Shown: positions 1 through 7,863, numbered from the stretch's first letter. The stretch: DNA of 22,783 nt from JAFDBW01 sp963825575 (GCA_963825575.1 CAWGUB010000016.1:1-22783); one strand, 5' to 3'. Translations and numbers: made by a program. Notes: generated from the letters alone by a model not told the origin.

Positions 1-481
1 TCTTTTCTGCACATCTAGCCATCTGTAATACTTAGTTTAAATAGATAATTTCCTAAAAAACCCCCGGCTGGTTAAATTCCGCTCAATAAAATGCAAAGTC
101 TCGATATTTTAGTGACTTCGGTCAACGTTTACTCTCTGTGTTACTATTTTTGGGTATTTGGAATCTACTGTTGAAACGGCTTTAAGATTTGGTTTGCATG
201 AATTTTCTAAAATCGGATTTTACTGTTGAATCTTAAATATCAGGGGTAGTAAGAAATTTGCGTTTTGGCGAAACCAGAGCCTTCAAAACAATCTGAGAGG
301 ATAAGCAGTAAACCCGATGCCTGGGTTTGAAACCAGTGTCCGCCTGCTTCGAAGTAGTGGCCTGCGCCCCATTTCACTTTTGATTCTTCCTGTGACACCT
401 GTCTCACAATTGACCTTTTAGATCCACGCATATGGTGACTTTTCACTTAAAAGTGCAGCCCTAAAAAAAGACAACCGGCGT
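1..481. other. Gene-poor left edge, no supported gene
   Basis: AT-rich sequence with no open frame I can defend. The longest frame (minus strand, about 240-431) would give a 63-residue peptide that resembles nothing I know and has no Shine-Dalgarno sequence. A small stem-loop, ACTTTT/AAAAGT around a 5-base loop, lies at 438-454. A run of seven A bases at about 464-470 reads as a T tract on the minus strand just downstream of the stress-protein gene, but no convincing hairpin precedes it. Confidence 0.5.
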
Positions 482-1408
482 CTAGGAGACAGGGGTTTTG
501 AAGCCAGAGGGCTTAATGGTCAAGATTGAACAAGTGATCCGACTCAGTACCAATTCAGCGGTGTTGCCGATCAACAGACCAGGCAAGCCTGACCGGGCAA
601 CGGTTCCCATGACCACGATATCAGGCTTTTTCTTCTCGATTAGTTCAACCAGAGTCGTTCCAGACGGCCCTTTGGCCATAGTGGTCTTGAAGTTGCTCCC
701 ATCATAGGGAGAAAGAATATCCTCCAACCACTTCAGGTGGGCTTTTTCGACTTCTTCAGTCAAAGCGTCGACCTCTTCTTTGCTCATTTTGAAACGGGGC
801 CCTCGCAGTGTTGTTTCGCCATCGAGCAACCAGGTATGAACGACCTCTACCTTGCTGTTTTCACGTTTTGCCAGGGACATTCCGAGCTTGACTAGGTCTT
901 GATGAAGTTCGAACCGCTCGGGATCAGAAGGGTCCGGATCAACAGCAATAAGGATTTTTCCGAAAGGCTTCCTCTGGTTGGGTTTGATGATCCATACCGG
1001 GCAAGGGCATTTGCGAAGAAGATGCAGGTCGGTGCTTTCCAGCCGTCCTTCTTTGAAGGTCAAGTGTTTCGGCTTGATGATGAGATCATGGGAATTACCC
1101 ATAACCATACGAATCAATTCTATGAAAGGCTTTCCGAACAAGACCTTGGTTGCGACCTTCAGGGATGGGTCGATTTTTTTGGAGTAATTGTCGAGTTCCT
1201 TTTGGGCGAGTTCCTGAGTAGCGTCCTTGAACTCGGCCAGGCGTTTTTTTGAAAGGAAATAGCTGGCCGCAACTGGTAACTCTTCGATAACGCGAACAAG
1301 GGTCACTTTGGCCTGATTGGTTATCGCCAAACGATTCGCCCGCTCAAGTGCAACCAAATCATCCTTACCGCCAATGGATGCAAAGAGAATATTTTTAAAC
1401 CGCTCCAT
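482..1408 (-). CDS. Tandem universal stress protein, UspE-like
   Basis: Cytoplasmic stress protein of 308 residues made of two UspA-type Rossmann domains (about 1-145 and 150-305). The first domain ends in a Leu-Leu-Arg-Lys-Cys-Pro-x-Pro-Val-Trp segment, typical of UspE. The second ends in a Met-Gly-Thr-Val-x-Arg-Ser-Gly segment followed by Gly-Asn-Thr-Ala-Glu, the UspE form of the nucleotide-binding loop; the second Gly of the usual G-x2-G-x9-G pattern is Ala, so ATP binding is uncertain. Length fits UspE (about 315). ATG at 1408 is preceded by GGAGGG four bases upstream. It is transcribed away from the antiporter operon. A near-perfect palindrome lies 36-52 bases upstream of the start. Family assignment is firm; the exact stress response is not visible. 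Confidence 0.9.
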   Translation of the reverse strand: MERFKNILFASIGGKDDLVALERANRLAITNQAKVTLVRVIEELPVAASYFLSKKRLAEFKDATQELAQKELDNYSKKIDPSLKVATKVLFGKPFIELIRMVMGNSHDLIIKPKHLTFKEGRLESTDLHLLRKCPCPVWIIKPNQRKPFGKILIAVDPDPSDPERFELHQDLVKLGMSLAKRENSKVEVVHTWLLDGETTLRGPRFKMSKEEVDALTEEVEKAHLKWLEDILSPYDGSNFKTTMAKGPSGTTLVELIEKKKPDIVVMGTVARSGLPGLLIGNTAELVLSRITCSILTIKPSGFKTPVS

Positions 1409-1443
1409 AAAACCCTCCAGTCAGGTCTCTTGATTTTCAAGTT

Positions 1444-1460
1444 GGATTATATCATAATCC
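1444..1460. promoter_or_regulatory. Palindrome upstream of the stress-protein gene
   Basis: Perfect 7-base inverted repeat GGATTAT/ATAATCC separated by three bases, 36-52 bases upstream of the UspE-like start codon on the minus strand. Size and position suit a dimeric repressor or activator site overlapping the promoter. No regulator is identified, and an AT-rich palindrome of this size can arise by chance. Confidence 0.3.
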
Positions 1461-1773
1461 CGTGGGCTTGAAAGGTTCGTCGCACGAACTTCTCATTAAT
1501 TTTCAGGCTTATGACAACGGTTTAGAGCCCTAACATGTACAAGGTCAATGGTCATCAGTAGTCTCCTTGGTAAATTTACTGCCCCGAAAAATCAAAAGTG
1601 CGAAATCGTGTATAATTCCACATTGAACGGCCTATGCAGAACGCTTGACAAGAAGTTTACATGTCGAGTGATTATCTTACATAAGCACCCTTTTGTTAAC
1701 CTAGAGCTATTCCGAAACAGTTAGCTCTCGGCAATCAAACGAAACCCAATCAACACCTGATCCTGGAGTTTCT
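1461..1773. other. Divergent intergenic region before the antiporter operon
   Basis: Non-coding stretch between the divergent stress-protein and mnhA genes (the whole gap is 1409-1773). A TTGACA hexamer at 1645-1650 is a possible -35 box for mnhA, with GATTAT at 1670-1675 as a -10 candidate at a long 19-base spacing; this would leave about a 90-base leader. The frame of mnhA is closed by TAG at 1702, and the codons between that and the GTG start do not encode a hydrophobic segment. Confidence 0.3.
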
Positions 1774-4047
1774 GTGGGCAATATCGCGAGAAGTCGCAAT
1801 GAGCAAACGCAGTCTAAGGGGCCGCCATGGTTGGCGTCGATCCCAGGCGCGCTGTTTGCGTTGTTGCTTTGCACCTTGTTCTTCTCACCACTCCCCTTGC
1901 AGTTCTCACGGCCATGGGTCCCGTCACTCGCCATCGACTTTACTATCTATATCGACGGGCTTTCCGCCCAATTTCTGGTCTTAATAACCGGGATCGGCAC
2001 CCTGGTCTTTGTTTATGCTGCTGGTTATCTCGCCGGTCATCCCAAATGCACGCGGGTCTTTACTTTGCTGACCCTATTCATGGCCGCCATGATCGGTGCG
2101 GTAGTCAGCGACCATCTCATGGTCCTATTTGTATTTTGGGAGCTGACCAGTATCCTATCGTTCCTGCTGGTTGGCTTCGATCATGAACGGGAATCAAGTC
2201 GCAAATCGGCACAACAGGCGATTCTGGTCACAGGCGCTGGCGGTCTTTTCTTGCTCGCCGGTTTTATCCTCCTCGGTCAGATTGCCGAAACATACTCTAT
2301 CCAGTTGCTGCTGGAACGTTCGCCCCAGTTTCTCAATGATGGGCGTCTCAATACAGCCTTGGCCCTGATCATTGCCGGAGCCTTTACCAAGTCGGCGCAA
2401 TTCCCTTTTCATTTCTGGTTGCCCAACGCTATGGCTGCACCTACGCCTGTGAGTGCCTACCTTCATTCTGCGACTATGGTCAAACTCGGCATTTATCTTC
2501 TGGCACGACTGGATGCAGCGTTTAGCGATCTCTTGTTCTGGGAATACACCCTCATCGGGGGAGGAACCATCACCGCGGTTTTTGCAGCTCTACAGACGGT
2601 CTATGAGCGTGATCTCAAGCGAATCCTTGCCTGGTCCACAGTTGCGACTTTGGGCACGCTGGTCATGCTGGTTGGCCTGCCTGGGCATGGTGCGGCCCTG
2701 GCGACTTCAGCCCTTTTTTTCGCTCATGCTCTGTACAAGGCGCCATTGTTCTTCGTCGCTGGCAATCTCGATCATGGTGCCGGAACGCGAGATATCGACA
2801 ATTTGACCGGAATGCGGCATTACATGCCATGGACCGCAGCGGCGGCGATGTTGGCTGCCCTGTCGATGGCCGGTTTGCCTCTGACCTTCGGCTTTGTTGC
2901 CAAAGACGCAATCACATTTGCAAAAGCACAGGCTGATGTTATGCACCTGGTGAGTTATGCCACGATCTTCGTCAGCGGGCTCTCCGTCGCCGTCGCGGCG
3001 ATTGCGGCTATTCACATTTTCTGGGGACGAGATACCGTGCCACGCAAGGCCCATCCACATGAGGCGAAGGCCAGCATGCTCATACCTCCACTGGTCCTGG
3101 CCTCACTTGGCCTTCTTTTCGGGCTCTTTCCAACACTGATCGATCCGTTTCTCGGCGCCTCGGCGCGATCGATCTCCCCAGGTTTTGTTGCCTCCAAGGT
3201 CAATGCAGCATATGACATCGTGCCTGTATTGGAGGCCACCCTCGGCACGATCATTTTCGGCATACTGGTCTATTTACGTTGGGACTGGCTCCATGCGCAG
3301 CTGGACCGGATCAGGCATTTTGAGACTATTGGCCCGGAAGCCTGGTACCGTCGTGGACTCGAAGTTCTCCCGAGACTAGCTGCCCGGCAAACCCGTCTGC
3401 TGCAACACGGCTCGTTGCCCCGTTACCTGCTGACCATGGTGGCTGTGGTGACTATCTTGACCATTGCCCTGCTTGTGCGTGACTTTCCGGTGTGGAATTG
3501 GCCAGAGCTCAAGACGTTGACGATTCCGGTGTTGGGTGCCTCTACGCTGATTGTTATCGGAGGGTTGGCGACTCTTTTCGTTTACGACCACTTGGTTCTT
3601 CTGCTGGTTAGTGGTTTGGTCGGCTATGGCAGTGCTATCCTGTTCCTGTTCACCGGAGCCCCTGATCTCGCGTTCACGCAGTTCGTGGTGGAGACGGTTT
3701 TCGTCGTGGTCGTGGCGACCGTTCTGGTCAGGTTGAGGCGCTTAATCCCTGAAAAAATAAACGCTCCACAAGAACCGCTTCTGCGACCACTTTCCTTGGT
3801 TGTCGCGATCGCTTTCGGCACGACACTGACTGTGCTGGTCCTGCTCGTGTCCGGATTGCCCTTTGACAGCATGCTGACTGATTTCTATTCCGAACAGAGC
3901 CTTCCGGTGGCGCGCGGTCGCAACGTTGTGAATCTCATTCTGGTCGATTTTCGCGCGTTGGATACCCTAGGTGAGATTTCTGTCCTGATGTTTGCACTTG
4001 TGGCGGCACTTCCTTTGCTTAAACTGGTGGGTGAAAAACGCCGATGA
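1774..4047 (+). CDS. mnhA: Na+/H+ antiporter Mrp/Mnh subunit A
   Basis: Largest subunit (757 residues) of the Mrp-type multisubunit cation/proton antiporter, an inner-membrane relative of the NuoL proton channel of complex I. Visible hallmarks are the Phe-Trp-Glu-Leu-Thr-Ser segment near residue 125 (conserved membrane Glu), a Lys in the Ala-Phe-Thr-Lys-Ser-Ala-Gln-Phe-Pro-Phe-His-Phe-Trp-Leu-Pro helix near 210, the His-Ala-Leu-Tyr-Lys-Ala helix near 320, and a C-terminal MbhD-like region with Phe-Thr-Gly-Ala-Pro-Asp-Leu-Ala-Phe-Thr-Gln near 630, then an MbhE-like end. Start taken as GTG 1774 with GGAG six bases upstream. The usual first membrane helix is missing: the protein begins with about 18 polar residues and goes straight into what aligns with helix 2. 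It overlaps mnhB by ATGA. Confidence 0.93.
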   Translation: MGNIARSRNEQTQSKGPPWLASIPGALFALLLCTLFFSPLPLQFSRPWVPSLAIDFTIYIDGLSAQFLVLITGIGTLVFVYAAGYLAGHPKCTRVFTLLTLFMAAMIGAVVSDHLMVLFVFWELTSILSFLLVGFDHERESSRKSAQQAILVTGAGGLFLLAGFILLGQIAETYSIQLLLERSPQFLNDGRLNTALALIIAGAFTKSAQFPFHFWLPNAMAAPTPVSAYLHSATMVKLGIYLLARLDAAFSDLLFWEYTLIGGGTITAVFAALQTVYERDLKRILAWSTVATLGTLVMLVGLPGHGAALATSALFFAHALYKAPLFFVAGNLDHGAGTRDIDNLTGMRHYMPWTAAAAMLAALSMAGLPLTFGFVAKDAITFAKAQADVMHLVSYATIFVSGLSVAVAAIAAIHIFWGRDTVPRKAHPHEAKASMLIPPLVLASLGLLFGLFPTLIDPFLGASARSISPGFVASKVNAAYDIVPVLEATLGTIIFGILVYLRWDWLHAQLDRIRHFETIGPEAWYRRGLEVLPRLAARQTRLLQHGSLPRYLLTMVAVVTILTIALLVRDFPVWNWPELKTLTIPVLGASTLIVIGGLATLFVYDHLVLLLVSGLVGYGSAILFLFTGAPDLAFTQFVVETVFVVVVATVLVRLRRLIPEKINAPQEPLLRPLSLVVAIAFGTTLTVLVLLVSGLPFDSMLTDFYSEQSLPVARGRNVVNLILVDFRALDTLGEISVLMFALVAALPLLKLVGEKRR

Positions 4048-4475
4048 CGTCACGTCCCCTGATCGCCGAAGTGTTCATGCGCGGGCTTTATCCGGTGCTG
4101 ATGGCTGTCTCCTTTTGGATCCTTATGCGCGGCCATAATGCCCCCGGTGGTGGGTTCATCGCCGGCCTCCTGGCTGTTGCAGCGAGCTCCGCCTATGCAT
4201 TGGTTTTCAACTCCAGCGAGGCATTACGGCGTCTGCCGCTTGGCCCGTACCGTCTTGCGGGATGTGGTGTTCTCCTTTCGTTAGTGAGCGGTCTACCAGG
4301 CATTCTACAGGGCTTGCCGTTTCTGACCCATCCCTGGGTCACCCTTTCGCTCGGTTTCTTTGAGGTCCCACTTTCGACAGTCATGTTATTCGATCTCGGG
4401 GTCTACCTCGCGGTGTGGGGAGCCATCGGTGGGTACTGCCTTATGTTGGTGCAGGCCATCGAGGAGGTCGCATGA
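4044..4475 (+). CDS. mnhB: Na+/H+ antiporter subunit B
   Basis: 143-residue membrane protein with four hydrophobic segments. It carries the MnhB signature Gly-His-Asn-Ala-Pro-Gly-Gly-Gly-Phe-Ile-Ala-Gly-Leu near residue 30, a loop conserved across Mrp B subunits. It forms part of the small-subunit half of the Mrp complex. Start ATG 4044 overlaps the mnhA stop, and its own TGA overlaps the mnhC start, so the three genes are translationally coupled. Length is normal for the family. Confidence 0.93.
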   Translation: MTSRPLIAEVFMRGLYPVLMAVSFWILMRGHNAPGGGFIAGLLAVAASSAYALVFNSSEALRRLPLGPYRLAGCGVLLSLVSGLPGILQGLPFLTHPWVTLSLGFFEVPLSTVMLFDLGVYLAVWGAIGGYCLMLVQAIEEVA

Positions 4476-4858
4476 TTTGGGCGGTTGCACTGGCGATTGG
4501 AATCGTTGTCACCGCGGGGACATATTTGGCCTTGTCACGAGATTTGCTGCGTTGCCTGATCGGGTTGGCGGTGCTCGGCAACGGGATCAACCTCCTTTTA
4601 TTCACCGCGGGTCGCCTCGGCAGTGAGGTCCCGCCGATTATCCTTGAACAGGAGGCAACGCTTCACAATGCAGCTAATGCCCTGCCACAAGCATTAGTTC
4701 TCACGGCAATCGTTATCAGTTTCGCGCTGCTCTGCTTCTCCCTGGTGCTCGCCGTGCGGTTGGTCCAAGTCGCCGGCAGTGACGATGTGACGACACTTCG
4801 CAGTGCGGAACCTCCTGCAACGGATGCGGTCAAGCCCGCGTTGGAGGGCGGGCCATGA
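4472..4858 (+). CDS. mnhC: Na+/H+ antiporter subunit C (NuoK-like)
   Basis: 128-residue NuoK homologue with three membrane helices. Seen in the sequence are the conserved Leu-Ile-Gly-Leu-Ala-Val-Leu-Gly-Asn-Gly-Ile-Asn-Leu-Leu segment, and Asp/Asn-Ala-Leu-Pro-Gln-Ala-Leu-Val-Leu-Thr-Ala-Ile-Val-Ile near residue 75, typical of MnhC. ATG 4472 is chosen rather than an upstream in-frame codon because it gives the ATGA overlap with mnhB and the normal N-terminus beginning Met-Ile-Trp-Ala. The gene ends with TGA at 4856-4858, again inside an ATGA, but the following gene does not use that ATG in a productive frame (see mnhD). Confidence 0.93.
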   Translation: MIWAVALAIGIVVTAGTYLALSRDLLRCLIGLAVLGNGINLLLFTAGRLGSEVPPIILEQEATLHNAANALPQALVLTAIVISFALLCFSLVLAVRLVQVAGSDDVTTLRSAEPPATDAVKPALEGGP

Positions 4859-4900
4859 TCCTGGCTCATCCTACCACTGCTGGTACCACTCACCACAGCC

Positions 4901-6313
4901 TTGCTCTGCGTGATAACTCAATCTTCAGCGCGGTTGCAACGAGCTACCAGTGTTTGCGGCAGTTTTGTACTCCTGGTATGCGCGATAGCCTTGATCTGGC
5001 AAGTCAACCTTCAGGACACCGTCACATTGACGGCCGGTAACTGGCCGTTGCCATTTGGGATCGAGATGACCGCCGATCGTTTGGGCAGTGCTCTCGTGCT
5101 TATCGCCGCGGTCATGGTGACGATTACGGTGCTATGGCAAGCCAGCGACGCTGATATCGCGCCTTCGACACCCGGACTGCACCCTCTGTTGCATGGTTTG
5201 GCCGCCGGTGCATGTGCGGCTTTTCTGGCTGCAGACCTCTTTAATCTTTATGTCTGGTTCGAGGTCGCACTGATCTGCTCCCTCGGTCTGCTTGTGCAGG
5301 GCGGTGCATTACGGCAGCTCGATGCCGCCCTCAAGTACTTTGCGATGAACCTGGTGGGCACATTGTTGTTGCTGACGGCGGTTGCTTTGTTGTATGCAGC
5401 CACCGGGCAACTCAATTTCACGGCAATCGGAGTAGCCGCCACCCAGCTCGATACGCCGCTCATGCTGCCCCTGATTGGCTTGCTGGTTCTAGCTTTTTTG
5501 ATCAAGGCCGCCGCGTTTCCCTTTTTCGCGTGGCTTCCGGCCTCTTATCACACGCTCCCCGGGCCAGTTCTGTCCCTGTTCTCGGCGTTACTCAGCAAAA
5601 TCGGGATCTGTGCACTAATCCGCACTTTAGGCAGTACCTTCCAACCTGCCCCGGAACTGCTCTTCACGATGCTCGGCTGGATTGCACTACTGTCGATGCT
5701 GACCGGAGTCCTAGGAGCTGCTTATCACTGGGACATGCGCCGCATACTGGCTTTTCACAGCATCAGCCAGGTCGGCTATATGCTGCTCGCCATTGCTCTC
5801 GCTTCTCGCGCCGGGAACGCCGCCTCCATCTTCTTTGCACTGCACCACAGTCTCGTCAAGGCCGGGCTTTTTCTTTCTGCAGCATTGATTTATCGTCAGA
5901 CCGGACATTACGATCTGCGCCGAATCGGTGGGTTGTATGCTGCTAAGCCGTTCCTTGCTGCGGTGTTCCTGCTATTTGCGCTGTCCCTTGTCGGTGTCCC
6001 TCCTCTCAGCGGCTTCTGGGGCAAGTACCTCATTGTTAGCGAGAGTCTCATTCAGGGTGAATATCTATGGGCAGGCGTCGCATTGTTTGTCGGCGCTCTG
6101 ACCTTTTATTCCATGCTAAAGATCTGGCTTGAGGCTTTCTGGAAACCGCATCCGGATCATAACTGGCAGCCGCCTGTGGCAACTCGCTTAACCCCGGCTT
6201 ACGCCAGTGTGGGGGTGCTAGCCTTACTCACCTTGTGGATGGGCCTGTTCCCGGAGCAAATCGTTATTTTTGTTACGAATGCTGCCATATCACTGCATGG
6301 AGTTTCGCCATGA
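4901..6313 (+). CDS. mnhD: Na+/H+ antiporter subunit D, anomalous 5' end
   Basis: Second large proton-channel-like subunit (NuoN/NuoM family), about 470 residues from TTG 4901. Features include Trp-Phe-Glu-Val-Ala-Leu (membrane Glu) near residue 120, a Leu-Ile-Lys-Ala-Ala-Ala-Phe-Pro-Phe-Phe-Ala-Trp-Leu-Pro helix near 205, and His-His-Ser-Leu-Val-Lys-Ala near 315. The coding frame stays open upstream to 4859 and encodes Ser-Trp-Leu-Ile-Leu-Pro-Leu-Leu-Val-Pro-Leu-Thr-Thr-Ala, the normal first helix of MnhD, but contains no ATG or GTG there. The ATG expected at 4855, overlapping the mnhC stop, is one frame off and would give an unrelated 61-residue peptide. A small indel next to 4858, or a sequencing error, is the simplest explanation. 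Otherwise the gene is intact. Confidence 0.88.
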   Translation: MLCVITQSSARLQRATSVCGSFVLLVCAIALIWQVNLQDTVTLTAGNWPLPFGIEMTADRLGSALVLIAAVMVTITVLWQASDADIAPSTPGLHPLLHGLAAGACAAFLAADLFNLYVWFEVALICSLGLLVQGGALRQLDAALKYFAMNLVGTLLLLTAVALLYAATGQLNFTAIGVAATQLDTPLMLPLIGLLVLAFLIKAAAFPFFAWLPASYHTLPGPVLSLFSALLSKIGICALIRTLGSTFQPAPELLFTMLGWIALLSMLTGVLGAAYHWDMRRILAFHSISQVGYMLLAIALASRAGNAASIFFALHHSLVKAGLFLSAALIYRQTGHYDLRRIGGLYAAKPFLAAVFLLFALSLVGVPPLSGFWGKYLIVSESLIQGEYLWAGVALFVGALTFYSMLKIWLEAFWKPHPDHNWQPPVATRLTPAYASVGVLALLTLWMGLFPEQIVIFVTNAAISLHGVSP

Positions 6314-6648
6314 GATTTCGGCCTTTGATTATGTGTAGGCTTTCCCTGCGTTTTTTCGGACACTGTGTTCTCTCGGGAGTGTCCACCTCAAGGATCATTC
6401 TGAAGCGCACTGCACCGCCTGCGGGTTTTGTACGATTTCGCTTCGTGCCGATGAGTATGACAGGAGCTGCTGTCCTCGGTGCCTTGGTGACATTAACCCC
6501 GGGCAGCAGCGCAATTGATATTGACATGGAGCGTCGTGAAATTCTCCTGCATCTGCTTGATACCCGTCTTACCAAGGCTAGCATAGAGGCCATCAGGCGT
6601 GATTTTGAGCACGATATTTCCCTGCTTTTTCCAGAGACTCCATCATGA
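6310..6648 (+). CDS. mnhE: Na+/H+ antiporter subunit E, short form
   Basis: 112-residue subunit. The core is recognisable: Ser-x-Ser-Arg-Ile-Ile-Leu, then Phe-Val-Arg-Phe-Arg, then Leu-Gly-Ala-Leu-Val-Thr-Leu-Thr-Pro-Gly-Ser (the Thr-Pro-Gly hallmark) and Ile-Leu-Leu-His-Leu-Leu-Asp. It lacks the two N-terminal membrane helices of the roughly 160-residue form, matching the short MnhE type of some proteobacteria. ATG 6310 overlaps the mnhD end (stop 6311-6313) in the ATGA manner, which decides the start. Its TGA at 6646-6648 overlaps mnhF. The remaining helix (about residues 10-25) is less hydrophobic than usual. Confidence 0.85.
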   Translation: MRFRPLIMCRLSLRFFGHCVLSGVSTSRIILKRTAPPAGFVRFRFVPMSMTGAAVLGALVTLTPGSSAIDIDMERREILLHLLDTRLTKASIEAIRRDFEHDISLLFPETPS

Positions 6649-6914
6649 TGATCCTTCTGCTCGTTTTAATTGTTTTCGGATGCGTGGGTTTGGGAGTTCT
6701 GCGTTTTGTACTTGGGCCATCAGATGCTGACCGGATCGTCGCACTCGATATCCTATTCTCTTCTTCTGTCGCTTTGTGCACTTTTGCCGCACTTGCGACC
6801 CAAAGAGTATTGTTTCTAGATATTGCCCTCGGAGTGGCACTGATCAGCTTCGTTGTAACGCTGGCATGGTCACGTCTCTTGGAGATGCGTAACAGTCATA
6901 AAGAGGAGATATAG
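6645..6914 (+). CDS. mnhF: Na+/H+ antiporter subunit F
   Basis: 89-residue protein with three membrane helices. The diagnostic segment Leu-Gly-Pro-Ser-Asp-Ala-Asp-Arg-Ile-Val-Ala-Leu-Asp near residue 23 is the MnhF loop (Gly-Pro-x-x-x-Asp-Arg-x-x-Ala-x-Asp). Two adjacent ATG codons, at 6645 and 6648, are possible starts; the first overlaps the mnhE stop. It belongs to the small-subunit cluster of the Mrp complex. Confidence 0.92.
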   Translation: MMILLLVLIVFGCVGLGVLRFVLGPSDADRIVALDILFSSSVALCTFAALATQRVLFLDIALGVALISFVVTLAWSRLLEMRNSHKEEI

Positions 6915-6916
6915 CC

Positions 6917-7228
6917 ATGACTACTTTTGGGACTTTATTTATTGCCCTTGGTGTCCTCGTGCTGTTGCTGGCAAGTTCCGGACTGTTTGTATTGAAAGAC
7001 GCCTTGTCTCGTCAGCATGCCGCAACCAAAGCCGGATCGCTGGGGATTGTCATGATCGTCTCAGGGGCGGCTTTAATCGGTGGCAACTGGTCCTGGGGGT
7101 GGCGCGCTCTGGTGATCGTGATACTTGTCTGGTTGACGATGCCAGTTGCCTCCCATGTTCTCGCTCGTGCGGCAATGCGTGAAAGCAGATCTAAGGATGA
7201 AGTGTCTGATACTGAATTGCAGGGGTAG
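6917..7228 (+). CDS. mnhG: Na+/H+ antiporter subunit G
   Basis: 103-residue protein with three membrane helices and the MnhG motif Gly-Leu-Phe-Val-Leu-Lys-Asp-Ala-Leu-Ser-Arg-Gln-His-Ala-Ala-Thr-Lys-Ala (family form Asp-x-x-x-Arg-x-His-Ala-x-x-Lys). ATG 6917 has GAGGAG about eight bases upstream and starts directly after the mnhF stop, unlike the ATGA overlaps before it. It is the last gene of the operon. No clear intrinsic terminator with a T tract follows on the plus strand; the hairpin at 7391-7418 is the only candidate. Confidence 0.92.
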   Translation: MTTFGTLFIALGVLVLLLASSGLFVLKDALSRQHAATKAGSLGIVMIVSGAALIGGNWSWGWRALVIVILVWLTMPVASHVLARAAMRESRSKDEVSDTELQG

Positions 7229-7390
7229 AAAGAATTTCTCAGACTGGTAAACTTAAACACTCAAAGCAATGTATTGGTATTTATATGACACCCATCGCTT
7301 CGTGTTGAGTGCATTTAAAAATCCTGTCCAGCCCCAGTTTTGAGGGACTTTTTGAGTGGGTGGGAGGGAATGCAAAAAAAATGAGAGGAA

Positions 7391-7418
7391 AAGCCCCATC
7401 CGGGGAGGGCTGGGGCTT
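7391..7418 (-). terminator. Hairpin between mnhG and the 63-residue gene
   Basis: Stem AAGCCCCATCC/GGCTGGGGCTT (one mismatch) with a 6-base loop. Read on the minus strand it follows the 63-residue gene and is followed, about ten bases later, by a run of T (A bases at 7374-7381), so it best serves that gene. It may also stop transcription leaving mnhG, but has no T tract in that direction. Confidence 0.6.
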
Positions 7419-7476
7419 AGGAAAATGTGATTAATCTTTTGTTGCTTCAGGAAGGATCCTTGTTTTCTTATAATGA

Positions 7477-7668
7477 TCAAGCGGTCCTTTTGACTGATCC
7501 ATCGGCTATCATTGCCTGTAAGCTTGCCAGCAAAGCTCTCTCTTCAGCGTCCTCGTGTCCGTCTGCTCCAGACTGGGCTAAAATTTCATGATATTCCTTG
7601 GAGGTGACAACACCATCTTCAATCGCTTTGTTAATCAGTTCTCTTAACTTGTCAGCTTCTGTTGCCAT
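7477..7668 (-). CDS. Small helical protein of unknown function
   Basis: I do not recognise this 63-residue protein. It is acidic, has no Cys, no signal peptide and no membrane segment, and is predicted mostly helical from its composition. It appears to contain two related half-units, each a helix with an Asp-Gly turn (Ala-Ile-Glu-Asp-Gly-Val-Val-Thr-Ser-Lys-Glu-Tyr near residue 15 and Met-Ile-Ala-Asp-Gly-Ser-Val-Lys near 54), a pattern reminiscent of EF-hand-like or TerB-like helical pairs; this is only a resemblance. The gene looks real: AAGGAG lies six bases before ATG 7668, and a hairpin with a T tract follows the stop. It is a single-gene unit convergent with the antiporter operon. Confidence 0.7.
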   Translation of the reverse strand: MATEADKLRELINKAIEDGVVTSKEYHEILAQSGADGHEDAEERALLASLQAMIADGSVKRTA

Positions 7669-7759
7669 AATTACTCCTTAAATAGTGATGTTGAAAGATC
7701 TTCGCACAAAGAGTAGGTGATTATGAGTTCTCTTTACTGTATTGATAAATAGATTACCA

Positions 7760-7863
7760 TGATAGTTTAGAAATGATAGTTGCGATTCATCTTAATCAAC
7801 ACAAGAATAGCCTTGCGAATAATCACAAGGCCACTCTAAAGTTTAAATGTGATAGTCGCAATT
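7760..7863. repeat. Direct repeats TGATAGT upstream of cls
   Basis: TGATAGT occurs at 7760-7766, 7774-7780 and 7850-7856. The second and third copies extend to a 14-base unit (TGATAGTTGCGATT and TGATAGTCGCAATT, 12 of 14 identical) 76 bases apart; the first two are 14 bases apart. The arrangement in front of a gene suggests repeated regulator sites, but no regulator is known. Confidence 0.4.
7810..7831. repeat. Inverted repeat upstream of cls
   Basis: Six-base arms GCCTTG and CAAGGC around a 10-base centre, lying between two of the TGATAGT copies. It could be an operator or a weak hairpin in a long leader; there is no T tract, so a terminator is unlikely. Confidence 0.3.

Noticed and set aside
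240..446. Minus-strand frame of 68 codons at the left edge
   Set aside because: No ribosome site before either possible start, no recognisable family and no supporting context.
4472..6313. mnhC and mnhD lie in the same frame, separated only by TGA, suggesting readthrough or selenocysteine fusion
   Set aside because: The TGA lies in the ATGA overlap pattern used throughout the operon and not at a conserved Cys; the two are separate subunits in all known Mrp systems. A start-site indel is simpler.
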